Origin: Bradyrhizobium erythrophlei
GTDB taxonomy: Bacteria; Pseudomonadota; Alphaproteobacteria; Rhizobiales; Xanthobacteraceae
Direction of reading: 5' to 3'
Assembly (NCBI GenBank): GCA_900129675.1
Contig: FSRD01000001.1
Location: 795,501-859,500 of the forward strand
Length of the DNA: 64,000 nucleotides
Within the stretch, counting starts at the first letter, position 1; the number at the start of each line of letters is the position of its first letter. Below the pieces are notes generated by a model, which searched no databases, was not told the origin of the DNA, and worked only from the letters and a program-made list of their open reading frames with translations. Below are positions 15,312 through 24,519 of this stretch, in pieces. The position numbers and the translations under genes are program-made.

Positions 15312-16946
15312 TTGGTTCACGATCCACGCTTGAAAAAAATCTCACGCCGTACCGCTCTGGCTTTGCCCCTCGGGTTGGCCGCATCTTCCAGCACGATCTT
15401 CAACAGTTTAGCCAAGGCCGATCAGCCGGTGCGAGGTGGCACGATGGTGATGATCGTGCAGCCCGAGCCCTCGACGCTCGCCCATTATGCCGTGACCGCC
15501 GGCAACATCCCGCCCATCGCCACGCAGATTTATGAAGGTCTTGCGACCTACGACTGGGATCAGAATCCTCAACCCAATCTCGCGACCTCTTGGGAGATCG
15601 CGCCCGACGGCAAGTCCATTACCTTCAAGCTGCGCGAAGGCGTTGTATTTCACAACGGCAAGCCTTTCACGAGCGCCGACGTCCAATTCTCCTTCATGGA
15701 GATCTTGAAGAAATATCACCCCTTCGCGCCGCTCCTGCTCGCCGAACTGACAGGCGTAGATACGCCCGACGAAAAGACTGCGGTTCTGCTTCTCGCCAAT
15801 CCCGCGCCCTATCTCATGAAGGCGCTTGCGGGGCGCGATCTGCCGATCATGTGCAAATCGGTTTTCGAGGGAACGCAGATCCTGCAGAATCCTTCGGCCA
15901 ACAAGCCGATCGGCACGGGGCCGTTCAAATTCGGGCAATGGGACCGCGGACAGTTCGTGCGGCTCGACCGCAACGACAAATATTGGAAGCCGGGACTACC
16001 CTATCTCGACCATATCATCGCACGCTTCATCCCCGATGCCGCGACGCGCTCCGCGGCGCTCGAGACCGGCGAGGCGCATTTCGCCGGCTATAGCGCCGTC
16101 AATTATGCCGATCTCGCGCGGATGAAGACCAACCCGATCCTCGATACGACGATGAAAGGCTATGAGATGACGCCCGCCTTGAGCGTGCTCGAACTCAATG
16201 CCAAACACCCGCCGCTCGACAAGAAAGAAGTCCGCCAGGCGATCGCTTATGCGATCGATCGCAAGGTGATCCTGCGCGATGTCATGTATGGCTGCGGCAA
16301 GCCAGCCACCGGCCCGCTCAGCAGTCTGTTCAAGACCGTCGGGTTCTATACCGACGATGTGCGCAATTACGACGTGCCCGACCGTCTTAAGATTGCCAAC
16401 AAGCTGCTCGACGGCGCGGGCCTGCCGCGCGGCGCGAATGGCATGCGCTTCGGCATGCATCTCGAAGTCAATTCATTCGGCGAGCAATGGCTGCGCCAGG
16501 CCGAATATCTGAAACAGGCGCTTGCGATCGTCGGCATCGATCTGACGCTACGCTCGGAAGACACCGCCACCTGGTTGCGGCGCGTCTATACCGATTACGA
16601 TTACGACATTAACGAGCCCTTCCTGAGCCAGGGCGTCGATCCGGTCTATGGTCTCAACAAGCAATATCTCACGTCGCAGATCCGCAAAGGCGTGACCTTC
16701 GTCAACGACAGCTTTTACGCCAACTTGGAATTCGACGGCATTCTTAACGAGGCCATGCGGGAGCAGGACCACGACAAGCGCGCCGTACTGTACAAAAAGG
16801 CGCAGCAGATTCTTGCCGAGGATTGCCCGCTGGTCTGGCTCATCGACGTGCAATATGTCTCGGTCTTCAATCGAAAGCTTCACGATCACACGACCGGGCC
16901 GCTCGGCACGCAGCAGGCTTTCGAACGGGCCTGGCTGGAAACGTAA
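15312..16946 (+). CDS. peptide/nickel-type ABC transporter substrate-binding protein (SBP_bac_5)
   Basis: 544-residue extracytoplasmic binding protein of the DppA/OppA class. The start is a TTG preceded by AAGGAG at good spacing. A twin-arginine-like segment (KKISRRTALALPLG) with hydrophobic stretch and AKA cleavage site indicates export. Family motifs are GGTMVMIVQPEPSTL, YEGLATYD, WEIAPDGKSITFKLREGVVF and TGPFKFGQW. It is the first gene of a six-gene operon (permeases, fused ATPase, amidase, hydrolase) and suggests uptake of a peptide-like or amide compound. Confidence 0.9.
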   Translation: MVHDPRLKKISRRTALALPLGLAASSSTIFNSLAKADQPVRGGTMVMIVQPEPSTLAHYAVTAGNIPPIATQIYEGLATYDWDQNPQPNLATSWEIAPDGKSITFKLREGVVFHNGKPFTSADVQFSFMEILKKYHPFAPLLLAELTGVDTPDEKTAVLLLANPAPYLMKALAGRDLPIMCKSVFEGTQILQNPSANKPIGTGPFKFGQWDRGQFVRLDRNDKYWKPGLPYLDHIIARFIPDAATRSAALETGEAHFAGYSAVNYADLARMKTNPILDTTMKGYEMTPALSVLELNAKHPPLDKKEVRQAIAYAIDRKVILRDVMYGCGKPATGPLSSLFKTVGFYTDDVRNYDVPDRLKIANKLLDGAGLPRGANGMRFGMHLEVNSFGEQWLRQAEYLKQALAIVGIDLTLRSEDTATWLRRVYTDYDYDINEPFLSQGVDPVYGLNKQYLTSQIRKGVTFVNDSFYANLEFDGILNEAMREQDHDKRAVLYKKAQQILAEDCPLVWLIDVQYVSVFNRKLHDHTTGPLGTQQAFERAWLET

Positions 16947-16949
16947 GCC

Positions 16950-17921
16950 GTGCGATTTGCCCGCTATATGGGATACCGGCTTGTCACCGCGCTGCCGGTG
17001 ATCCTCGGAATCATTGTGCTCAACTTCCTGTTGATCCATCTCGCGCCGGGCGACGCGGCCTCCGTGCTCGCCGGCGAGAGCGGTGCGGCGACGCCCGAAT
17101 ATATGGACGAGCTGCGCCATAAATTCGGCCTCGACCAATCGCTCGGCATGCAGTTCCTGACCTATGTCTCGAACATGGCGCACTTCAACCTCGGCTATTC
17201 CTACCGCAACGATGCCGATGTCAGCAGCCTGATCATCGAACGGCTCTGGCCAACGAGCCTGCTGATGTTAACGGCGTTCGGCACCGCTGTGGCGCTCGGC
17301 ATCATCCTCGGTCTCGTAGCCGCGACAGGGCGCAATTCCTGGCGCGACAACATCATTTCGCTGATCAGCCTCGTCGCCTATGCGACGCCCGGATTCTGGC
17401 TTGGGCTCATGATGATCGTGATCTTTTCGATCGGCCTCGGCTGGCTGCCGACAAGCGGTTTCGATACGGTCGGCGCCGGTCACGAAGGCTGGGCCGAGGT
17501 TTGGGACGTCGCTCGGCATCTCGTGATGCCCGCCGTCTCGCTCGCGTTGTTTTACCTCGCGCTTTATGCGCGCCTCATGCGCGCGTCCGTTTTAGAGCAG
17601 ACCGGCATGGATTACGTGACGACGGCGCGCGCCAAGGGCCAGACCGAGCGCCGCATCATGACTGGTCATGTCCTCCGCAATGCGCTGTTGCCTATCGTGA
17701 CGATTGCCGGCGTTCAGGCCGGCAATCTGATCGGCGGCTCCATCGTCGTGGAAACCGTGTTCGGCTGGCCCGGCATCGGCACGCTTGCCTTCAACGCGCT
17801 GCAATCGCGCGACCTCAATTTGCTTCTCGCGATCTTCTTCATGTCAGCCTGCCTGATCGTGATCATTAACCTCATCGTCGACGTGATTTACGTCATGCTC
17901 GACCCGCGCATGGAGATTTGA
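16950..17921 (+). CDS. ABC transporter permease, DppB-like
   Basis: 323-residue inner-membrane subunit of a dipeptide/oligopeptide-type importer. The N-terminal DppB signature is present (MGYRLVTALPVILGIIVLNF, LIHLAPGD), with six membrane helices and the EAA loop near residue 225 (ARAKGQTERRIMTGHVLRNA). The GTG start is three bases after the stop of the binding protein gene. It pairs with the next permease. Confidence 0.92.
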   Translation: MRFARYMGYRLVTALPVILGIIVLNFLLIHLAPGDAASVLAGESGAATPEYMDELRHKFGLDQSLGMQFLTYVSNMAHFNLGYSYRNDADVSSLIIERLWPTSLLMLTAFGTAVALGIILGLVAATGRNSWRDNIISLISLVAYATPGFWLGLMMIVIFSIGLGWLPTSGFDTVGAGHEGWAEVWDVARHLVMPAVSLALFYLALYARLMRASVLEQTGMDYVTTARAKGQTERRIMTGHVLRNALLPIVTIAGVQAGNLIGGSIVVETVFGWPGIGTLAFNALQSRDLNLLLAIFFMSACLIVIINLIVDVIYVMLDPRMEI

Positions 17922-17922
17922 C

Positions 17923-18750
17923 ATGCTGGAGGGCTTCGCGCGGTTCGCGCGCAACCGGATGGCACTGTTCGGCGCGACCGTGCTGGTGTGCCTGCTCCTG
18001 CTCGTTTTGCTCACGCCGGTGATCTACCCCGATGATCCGTTCAAACTCGCCGGACCCGCCTTGCAGCCGCCGGGCGGCCGCTTTCTGCTCGGTACCGACA
18101 CGCTCGGCCGCGACGTCGCGGCGGAAATCGCTTACGGCGCGCGCACCTCGCTCATCATCGGTGTCGGTGCGACTCTCGCCGCAATTGTCTTTGGCGCGGT
18201 GGCCGGAGGGGTGGCCGGCTATTATCGCGGGCGGACCGAGACCGTGCTGATGCGCATAACGGAATTCTTCCAAACCATCCCGGCCTTCATTTTCGCCTTG
18301 TTGATCGTCGCGATCCTCTCACCCTCGGTCTCCAGCGAGATCATCGCCATCGCCGCCGTCTCCTGGCCAAGCATCGCACGGCTCGTGCGCGGGGAATTCG
18401 TCTCGCTCGGCGGCCGCGAATTCGTGCAGGCCTGCGCGGGCCTCGGCGCCAGCGATGCGCGCGTCATCTTCAGTCATATGCTGCCGAACTGCGCCTCCTC
18501 CATCATCGCGGTCGGTTCGCTGCTGATCGGCACCGCGATCCTGCTCGAAGCTGGATTGGCGTTTCTGGGCCTCGGCGACCCCAATGTCATGAGCTGGGGG
18601 CTGATCATCAGCGCGGGACGCGCGGTGTTGCGCTCGGCCTGGTGGATCTGCACCTTTCCGGGCATCGCGATCCTGCTCACGGTGCTCGGCATCAATCTCA
18701 TTGGCGACGGGCTCAACGAAGCCCTCAATCCAAGGCTGCGTGAGCGATGA
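17923..18750 (+). CDS. ABC transporter permease, DppC-like
   Basis: 275-residue partner permease. It has RNRMALFGATVLVCLLLLVL as first helix, then the DppC landmark LLGTDTLGRDVAAEI, and an EAA loop near GGREFVQACAGLGASDARVI. It starts directly after the DppB-like gene and its stop overlaps the ATPase start (ATGA). Confidence 0.92.
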   Translation: MLEGFARFARNRMALFGATVLVCLLLLVLLTPVIYPDDPFKLAGPALQPPGGRFLLGTDTLGRDVAAEIAYGARTSLIIGVGATLAAIVFGAVAGGVAGYYRGRTETVLMRITEFFQTIPAFIFALLIVAILSPSVSSEIIAIAAVSWPSIARLVRGEFVSLGGREFVQACAGLGASDARVIFSHMLPNCASSIIAVGSLLIGTAILLEAGLAFLGLGDPNVMSWGLIISAGRAVLRSAWWICTFPGIAILLTVLGINLIGDGLNEALNPRLRER

Positions 18751-20363
18751 GCCAGACCGTTCTCGAACTTGAAAAGCTCACGATCGCTTTGCCATCAGGC
18801 GCCGACCGCGCCAATGCGGTGAGCGATATCGATCTGGTGTTGCGCGCCGGCAAGGTGACATGCCTGATCGGCGAGAGCGGATCGGGCAAATCGCTCGTAG
18901 CGCGTTCGATCCTTGGCCTGCTGCCCCGTCCGCATGTCCGCATCGGGAGCGGCCGTATCCTGTTCGAAGGCCAGGATCTCGCCGTCGCGCCGCAAGACAA
19001 GATGCGCGCCATTCGTGGCGCAAAAATCGGCATGATCTTCCAGGAACCGATGACGGCGCTGAACCCGCTGCACACGGTCGGCCGCCAGCTCGATGAAGTG
19101 CTGCGCATCCACACGTCGCTCGGGAGAGCCGCACGCCGCGCCCGCGTGCTCGAATTGATCGACAGCGTTCATCTGCCGGAACCCAGCCGCATCATCCGTT
19201 CGTTTCCCCACCAGTTGAGCGGCGGTCAGCGCCAACGCGCGATGATCGCCATGGCTTTGCTGCTCAATCCGCGGCTGTTGATCGCCGACGAGCCGACGAC
19301 GGCGCTCGACGTAACGACCCAGGCGCAAATCCTCTATCTGATCCGCGAGCTGCAGCGCGAGCACGGCACATCTGTTCTCTTCATCACGCATGATTTCGGC
19401 GTCGTCGCCGACATTGCCGATGAGGTCGCGGTGCTGCAGCGAGGCACGTTGGTCGAACGCGGCGCGGCCGGCGCCGTGCTCGGCGCGCCTACCCATCCGT
19501 ATACCAAGGCCTTGATCGCTGCGGTGCCAAAGCTCGTGCCGCCGGCGCCGCGGCCGGCCAATACGCAACCGTTCATCGTCGAGGCGCGCGATGTCGCCAA
19601 GACCTATGGCACGCGAGGCCTGTTCGGCGGGCGTGTCACGCTGGCTCTGGCCGGCGTGACGATGGAGCTGCGCCGCGGTGAGACGCTCGGCCTCGTCGGG
19701 GAAAGCGGCTCTGGCAAGAGCACGTTGGCGCGCGCCATCACGCGGCTCCTGGCGATTGACGGCGGCGAAATCCTGCTTGGCGGCACCGATATCGCCCAGC
19801 TCTCGCGCCGCCAGCTCCGTCCGGTCCGCAAACGTGTGCAAATGGTGTTTCAGGATCCCTACGCTTCGCTCGATCCGCGCCAACGCATCATCGACATTAT
19901 CGCGGAAGGCCCGATCATCCACGGCACCCTGCCCGGCAAAGCCCGCGAGGAGGCGCAAGCGCTGCTCTGCCTTGTCGGGCTCGACGCCTCCGCCGCAAAG
20001 CGTTTTCCGCATGAATTCAGCGGCGGTCAGCGCCAGCGGATCGGCATTGCCCGCGCACTCGCGCTGCATCCGGATGTGCTCGTCGCCGACGAGCCGGTCT
20101 CGGCGCTCGACGTGTCGGTGCAAGCGCAGGTGCTGGCGCTTCTCGCCGACATCAAGGCGCGGCTGCATCTCAGCATGCTGTTCGTGACGCATGATTTGCG
20201 CGTCGCGCTGCAAGTCTGCGACCGCATCGCCGTGATGAAGCAAGGCGAGGTGGTTGAAGTGGCGCCGACCGCCGAGATCTTTTTTAATCCGCAGCATTCC
20301 TATACCAAGGCCTTGTTCGCCGCCGTGCCTGGAGGCACCTGGCAGGACCGGAAAGCCTCATGA
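18747..20363 (+). CDS. fused ABC ATPase with two nucleotide-binding domains (DppD-DppF type)
   Basis: 538 residues with two complete ATPase halves. Domain 1 has Walker A GESGSGKS at 42-49, signature LSGGQRQR near 158-165 and Walker [13 protein letters not shown] near 177-188. Domain 2 has Walker A GESGSGKS at 318-325, [15 protein letters not shown] and [12 protein letters not shown]. Each half ends in the peptide-transporter motif HPYTKAL or HSYTKAL. It energises the importer. The fusion, as in YejF/GsiA, is a known arrangement. Confidence 0.93.
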   Translation: MSQTVLELEKLTIALPSGADRANAVSDIDLVLRAGKVTCLIGESGSGKSLVARSILGLLPRPHVRIGSGRILFEGQDLAVAPQDKMRAIRGAKIGMIFQEPMTALNPLHTVGRQLDEVLRIHTSLGRAARRARVLELIDSVHLPEPSRIIRSFPHQLSGGQRQRAMIAMALLLNPRLLIADEPTTALDVTTQAQILYLIRELQREHGTSVLFITHDFGVVADIADEVAVLQRGTLVERGAAGAVLGAPTHPYTKALIAAVPKLVPPAPRPANTQPFIVEARDVAKTYGTRGLFGGRVTLALAGVTMELRRGETLGLVGESGSGKSTLARAITRLLAIDGGEILLGGTDIAQLSRRQLRPVRKRVQMVFQDPYASLDPRQRIIDIIAEGPIIHGTLPGKAREEAQALLCLVGLDASAAKRFPHEFSGGQRQRIGIARALALHPDVLVADEPVSALDVSVQAQVLALLADIKARLHLSMLFVTHDLRVALQVCDRIAVMKQGEVVEVAPTAEIFFNPQHSYTKALFAAVPGGTWQDRKAS

Positions 20364-21544
20364 CCTTGACCGAAGCTTTTGTGCCGGGCCCGCGCACGCA
20401 GGTGCCGGGTGCTGCGGCGGGGCCGCTCGCCGGCCTGACTTTCGCGGTCAAGGATCTGATCGATGTCGCCGACGTGCCGACCGGCGGAGGCAATCCCGAC
20501 TGGCCGCGCTTTGCCTCAACGCCGGCCCGTCACGCATGGGTCGTGCAGACCCTGCTCGATGCCGGCGCCTCGGTCGCGGGCAAGACGATCACTGACGAAG
20601 TGTCGCTCGGCATTCTCGGCGAGAACGCGCATGACGGCACGCCGTTGAACCCGGCGGCGCCCGGCCGCGTGCCGGGCGGCTCGTCGAGCGGATCGGCCTC
20701 GGCCGTGGCCGCCAAGGCCTGCGATTTCGCGCTTGGCACCGATACGGGCGGCTCGGTACGTGTGCCGTCGAGCTTTTGCGGCCTTTACGGCATCCGGCCG
20801 ACGCATGGGCGGATCGATTTCACCGGCATTGCCGTGCAGGCGTCGGGCAGCGATACCTGCGGCTGGATCGCGCGGGATGCCGCGACGTTTGCGCGCGTTG
20901 GCGAAGTTTTGTTCGGAAGCGCCCTGCCCGTCACGCTGCCCACGACGCTCCTGGTCGCCGCGGATGCCTTCGGCTTCGCGGATGAAAATGTGCAGCAGGC
21001 GCTCGCCCCTTCCGTCGGCCGTCTCGCGGCGCTGATTGCCCAACCGCGCCATGTCACATTGGCGCCGCAGGGCCTTTCGGTCTGGCAGCGCGCGCAACGC
21101 GTGTTGCAAGCGAGCGAGGCCTGGCGCACGTTCCAGCCTTGGCTCGACAGCCATAATCCGCGGCTCGCCTTCAGCGTGGCACGGGGCTTGTTGCAAGGCT
21201 CGATGATGACTGATGCGGAGCGCAATGCCGCAAGCCTGATGCGGATAGAAGCCCGCGCCCGGATCCGCAAGCTGCTGCCATCAGGCACGATCCTCTGCCT
21301 GCCGACGACACCATTTCCGGCGCCGCAAAAAGGTCTTCCGCTTCACCAATTAGACCCCTTGCGCGAACGCATCAGCTGCCTGACCAGCCAGGGCGGCCTC
21401 ACCGGCGTGCCGCAGGTCAATCTTCCGGGTGCCACCGTCGATGGCGCACCGGTGGGGCTTTCCATCATCGGCGCGCGCGGGACGGACCTCGACCTTCTGC
21501 GTGTCGCCGTTGCTTTCGAGGCGCAGGCCGCCGAAAAGCCGTAG
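20360..21544 (+). CDS. amidase (amidase-signature family)
   Basis: 394-residue cytoplasmic amide hydrolase. The Ser-cisSer-Lys triad is visible: Lys31 (FAVKDLIDV), Ser108/109 in PGGSSSGSASAV and Ser132 in GTDTGGSVRVPSSFCG. The ATG overlaps the ATPase stop. This is shorter than GatA and resembles AtzE/AtzF-like or aryl-acylamide amidases. In this operon it likely hydrolyses the imported amide; substrate unknown. Confidence 0.9.
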   Translation: MTLTEAFVPGPRTQVPGAAAGPLAGLTFAVKDLIDVADVPTGGGNPDWPRFASTPARHAWVVQTLLDAGASVAGKTITDEVSLGILGENAHDGTPLNPAAPGRVPGGSSSGSASAVAAKACDFALGTDTGGSVRVPSSFCGLYGIRPTHGRIDFTGIAVQASGSDTCGWIARDAATFARVGEVLFGSALPVTLPTTLLVAADAFGFADENVQQALAPSVGRLAALIAQPRHVTLAPQGLSVWQRAQRVLQASEAWRTFQPWLDSHNPRLAFSVARGLLQGSMMTDAERNAASLMRIEARARIRKLLPSGTILCLPTTPFPAPQKGLPLHQLDPLRERISCLTSQGGLTGVPQVNLPGATVDGAPVGLSIIGARGTDLDLLRVAVAFEAQAAEKP

Positions 21545-21567
21545 ACGGATACCCCGGGAGAAGAGCG

Positions 21568-22581
21568 ATGAGTTGGGAGAATGAGACGGGCAGCTTTGCC
21601 CTCGGCGATTTCGCCGTCGAAAAAGGCGGCGTGATCCGCGAGGCCCGGCTCGCCTGGCAGCGCTTTGGCACCCTCAACGACAAGCGCGACAATCTCATCC
21701 TCTACCCCAGCAGCTATTCCGCGCGTCTTTCGGATATGTCCTGGCTGATCGGGCCGGAGGGCATTCTCGATCCTACGCGCTGGTGCATCATCGCCGTGGG
21801 CATGTTCTCGAACGGGGAATCGTCCGGCGCGGCGGAGACGCCGGATTATCCTGCGCTCGTCACCGTGGCCGACAATGTGCGGGCGCAATACCGTCTCGTC
21901 ACGGAAATGGTCGGCGTCGACAAGCTCGCCGCCGTTTATGGATTTTCGATGGGCGGTATGCAGGCCTATCATTGGGCGGCGCTCTACCCCGAAATGGTGG
22001 AACGCGTCTTCGTCGTCTGCGGCAGCGCCCGCACCGCCGATCACAACAAGGTTTTTCTGTCCGGCCTGTTGCGCACGCTCGAAGCCGCGCCCGAGCATAC
22101 CGGCAATGGCCGCTTTTCGAGCGAGCCGGTGCTGGCGCTCAAGGCCTTTGGCCACATTTATGCCGCCTGGGGCCTGAGCCAGGATTTCTACCGTGCCGGC
22201 CTCTACAAAAGCGCGCTTGGCGCGCCAGATCTCGAAACCTTCGTCCGCACCAATTGGGCCGAGCGGTTTTCGCAATGCCGCGCGGCGAACCTCTATGCGC
22301 AGGCACTCGCTTGGTTTCACGGCGATATCAGCGGCAACACTCTTTACAACGGCGATCTCACGCAAGCGCTCCAGTCCATAAAGGCGCAAATGCTCCTGAT
22401 GCCGAGCGAGACGGATCTCTATTTCCGCGTTGCGGATAATGCGGCTGAGCTTCCCCATCTTGCAACCGGGACCCTGCGGCCGATCCCGAGCGTGTGGGGT
22501 CATCGCGCGGGCAATCCGAGCGCCAATCCGGCAGATGCCGCCTTTCTCAAGGCGGGGGTCGCGGATTTGCTGTTGGGGTAA
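21568..22581 (+). CDS. alpha/beta hydrolase, homoserine O-acetyltransferase (MetX)-like
   Basis: 337-residue alpha/beta-hydrolase of the MetX-like clan. The nucleophile elbow GFSMGGMQAYHW places Ser127, and the acid/His region is near PSETDLYF and PSVWGHRAGNP. GAGGAG-like sequence precedes the ATG 23 bp after the amidase. Members outside methionine synthesis act as esterases or acyltransferases. Its place after an ABC importer and an amidase argues for hydrolysis of the transported compound rather than methionine biosynthesis. Confidence 0.8.
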   Translation: MSWENETGSFALGDFAVEKGGVIREARLAWQRFGTLNDKRDNLILYPSSYSARLSDMSWLIGPEGILDPTRWCIIAVGMFSNGESSGAAETPDYPALVTVADNVRAQYRLVTEMVGVDKLAAVYGFSMGGMQAYHWAALYPEMVERVFVVCGSARTADHNKVFLSGLLRTLEAAPEHTGNGRFSSEPVLALKAFGHIYAAWGLSQDFYRAGLYKSALGAPDLETFVRTNWAERFSQCRAANLYAQALAWFHGDISGNTLYNGDLTQALQSIKAQMLLMPSETDLYFRVADNAAELPHLATGTLRPIPSVWGHRAGNPSANPADAAFLKAGVADLLLG

Positions 22582-22659
22582 GCCCGGCTCTTGGGGCAAG
22601 CAGCGAAACGCGCGAGCCGCAAACGCAGCCTGCTTTGACTTTAGTTTGAACCCCAATAA

Positions 22660-22744
22660 AGCTCCCACATGCGCCTTGGCCCGGCGCTCGGCGTCCCGCG
22701 CCCAGCTTTCCGGCAGGTAGAGCCGCCGGTCGATCAGCGCCAGC
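22660..22744 (-). pseudogene. IS701-like transposase remnant
   Basis: The minus frame reads LALIDRRLYLPESWARDAER and RAKAHVG, a recognisable internal segment of IS701-type DDE transposases (ALIDRxLYLPxSWxxDxxR). Both sides are unrelated, and the right side abuts the next IS. Confidence 0.6.
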
Positions 22745-23823
22745 TGTGTGTACCGAAAACCCTATCCGGGTTTATCGAATGATAGAATCGGCTAAGTTGG
22801 CGCGATGATCGCGCTGATCTGCTTCGTTCTGGCCGTGCTGGCCTCGCCATTCAAGTCGAACATCCGGCTTGAGGCGGAGAATGCAGTGCTTCGACATCAG
22901 CTGATCGTCTTGCGACGCAAGCTGAAAGGCAGGGCTCGGCTCACGAACAACGACCGCTGGTTCTTCGTTCAGCTCTATCGCTGGTTCCCGTCGATCCTTC
23001 CGGTTTTCATGATTATTCGACCCGAAACGCTGGTGGGTTGGCATCGGGCCGGCTTTCGCCGCTATTGGCGTTGGAAATCGTGTCGACGGGGAGGGCGACC
23101 GCAGATCGAGACAGAATTGCGCACGCTGATCCGGCAGATGAGCACAGAGAATTTGCTTTTGGGATGCGCCGCGCATCCACGGCGAACTGCTCAAGCTCGG
23201 TTTTAGCGTCGCTCAATCAAGCGTCGCCAAGTATATGGTCAAGCGACGCGGGCCTCCAAGTCAGGAATGGCGGACCTTTCTGCGAAACCACGCGCCGGAC
23301 ATCGCCGCCATGGATTTGGTCGTAGTACCGACCATTGGCTTTAAGCCGCTGTATGGCCTCGTCATCATCCGGCTTGATCGCAGAGATCTCGTCTGAATCG
23401 GCGTCACAACCAACCCGGCGGCGGAGTGGGTTGCACGTCAGATCACCGAGGCTTCGCTCCGCGCTATCTGATCCGAGATCGAGATCGAAGCTACGGCACT
23501 GTCGTCACGCGCCGACTGCGTGCCATGGGTGTCCGAGACAAGCCAATTGCACCGGCCTCGCCTTGGCAGAACTGCTTTGCCGAACGGCTGATCGGATCGA
23601 TCCGGCGCGCGTGTTTGGACCACATCATTGTCCTGGACGAGGAACATCTGCGTCGGATTCCGAAAAACTATGCGGACTATTACAACGGCGTGAGAACGTC
23701 GGTCATTGAACAAAGATGCGCCTGTCTCTCGCCAGGTTCAGCGATCCGGCGTCATAAATTCGCGCGCCATACTGGGCGGACTTCATCGTCAATACGTTCG
23801 GATTTAGATTTTCGGTACACACA
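22745..23823 (+). mobile_element. insertion sequence, rve-type, heavily decayed (1079 bp)
   Basis: Ends are TGTGTGTACCGAAAA (22745-22759) and its exact inverse at 23809-23823. It is the same family as 9098-10147 by transposase similarity and TGTG start. No target duplication: the left flank is an IS701 remnant, and the right flank begins exactly with the 269-bp leader repeat after six codons of an NTF2-like gene. Confidence 0.85.
22805..23808 (+). pseudogene. IS transposase (integrase-core DDE), multiply frameshifted
   Basis: Pieces in different frames spell the family in order: IRLEAENAVLRHQLIVLRRK; GAPRIHGELLKLGFSVAQSS; KYMVKRRGPPSQEWRTFLRN; APDIAAMDLVVVPTIG; an internal stop after RLDRRDLV; RYLIRDRDRSYGTVV; PWQNCFAERLIGSIRR; YADYYNGVRTS. 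At least three frameshifts or deletions are needed, so it is inactive. Confidence 0.85.
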
Positions 23824-24092
23824 GTCATGGTCGGGTTCATGGCGTTTTCTTTTGCCGGCCTAAGAAGGTGGCTGAGGGCGATTTGCCCACCGATCGCAGT
23901 CCTGCGTGACGAAGCCAGACAGGCTACCTTCGAGCCGCGCCAAAGAACACCGTGTAGGTGGTACGATTGCATAAAGGTTGCCAGCCGGCATATGTCGATA
24001 GGACTCATTGGCTAGGCCGATAGAAGCCGAATTGTAGCAATAGAAACTCCCGCGCGCTTGCACAGCTCGAATTGATTCCAGCCCAGCAAGGC
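23824..24092. repeat. 269-bp leader repeat, copy 2
   Basis: Gap-free partner of 8829-9097 (about 94 percent identical). It starts at the IS right end (23823) and contains codons 1-6 of the NTF2-like gene (MNPTMT). Right of 24092 the sequence continues into the start of an XRE-type frame, which shows the undisturbed upstream context lost from copy 1. Confidence 0.9.
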
Positions 24093-24128
24093 ACGTGCTT
24101 CTTCTATTTGGTTGGTTACCACCAGCAT
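24012..24128 (-). pseudogene. short XRE-family HTH frame, probably truncated
   Basis: 38 codons, MLVVTNQIEEARALLGWNQF then ELCKRAGVSIATIRLLSA and a stop. The HTH core is clear but the usual recognition-helix flank and C-terminal tail (..RLE.G......) are missing. It lies upstream of the duplicated NTF2-like leader. Functionality is doubtful. Confidence 0.55.
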
Positions 24129-24239
24129 TTCACCAAAACCGCTTGGCAGCGCCGCACACTACGCCACGCCGGCAGCACCAAGATCAGGCTGCTTGAAACT
24201 GGGTCCCTTGCATCAATTCAGACCGTCGATCCAAACGAC

Positions 24240-24341
24240 CTAGCTGCCGGACCTCCGGCCCGCCAGCAGATCGATGAACGCCTGGGGCAGCCGATCGAAG
24301 CCGTGCCTGTGCTCCTGGATGATGCGAAGTCGACCCGTCAC
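24240..24341 (-). pseudogene. MDR oxidoreductase C-terminal remnant
   Basis: 33 codons ending at 24240: GRLRIIQEHRHGFDRLPQAF then IDLLAGRRSGS. This resembles the last segment of CurA-like reductases (G.L.......G....P.A...L..G...GK). It is preceded by an in-frame stop. Confidence 0.4.
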
Positions 24342-24519
24342 TTATTGCGCACTACCATCCGCTAACGATTATAATTGCTCGACTCCGCCCGCAGAGAAAA
24401 TGTTCTATGCGAAAAAACGTGGCACGGATGTTCCTCGCTACGCGCAGAAAGAACCAAGAGAAGCAACCGGGTGGTAAACACCTCGATCGACGCTTCCGGA
24501 CAACGGCATACGATCTGTT

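Noticed and set aside
15114..15320. 68-codon minus frame upstream of the ABC operon
   Set aside because: No family match, and it overlaps the ribosome binding site and start of the binding-protein gene.
18795..20297. 500-codon open frame antisense to the fused ABC ATPase
   Set aside because: It is the mirror of a high-GC coding gene; its peptide is rich in His/Arg/Asp low-complexity composition with no family motif, while the plus strand has two complete ATPase domains.
21343..22668. 441-codon minus-strand frame over the amidase end and MetX-like hydrolase
   Set aside because: Shadow of real genes with catalytic motifs on the plus strand. Only its first 28 or so codons (the IS701-like scrap) have recognisable character.
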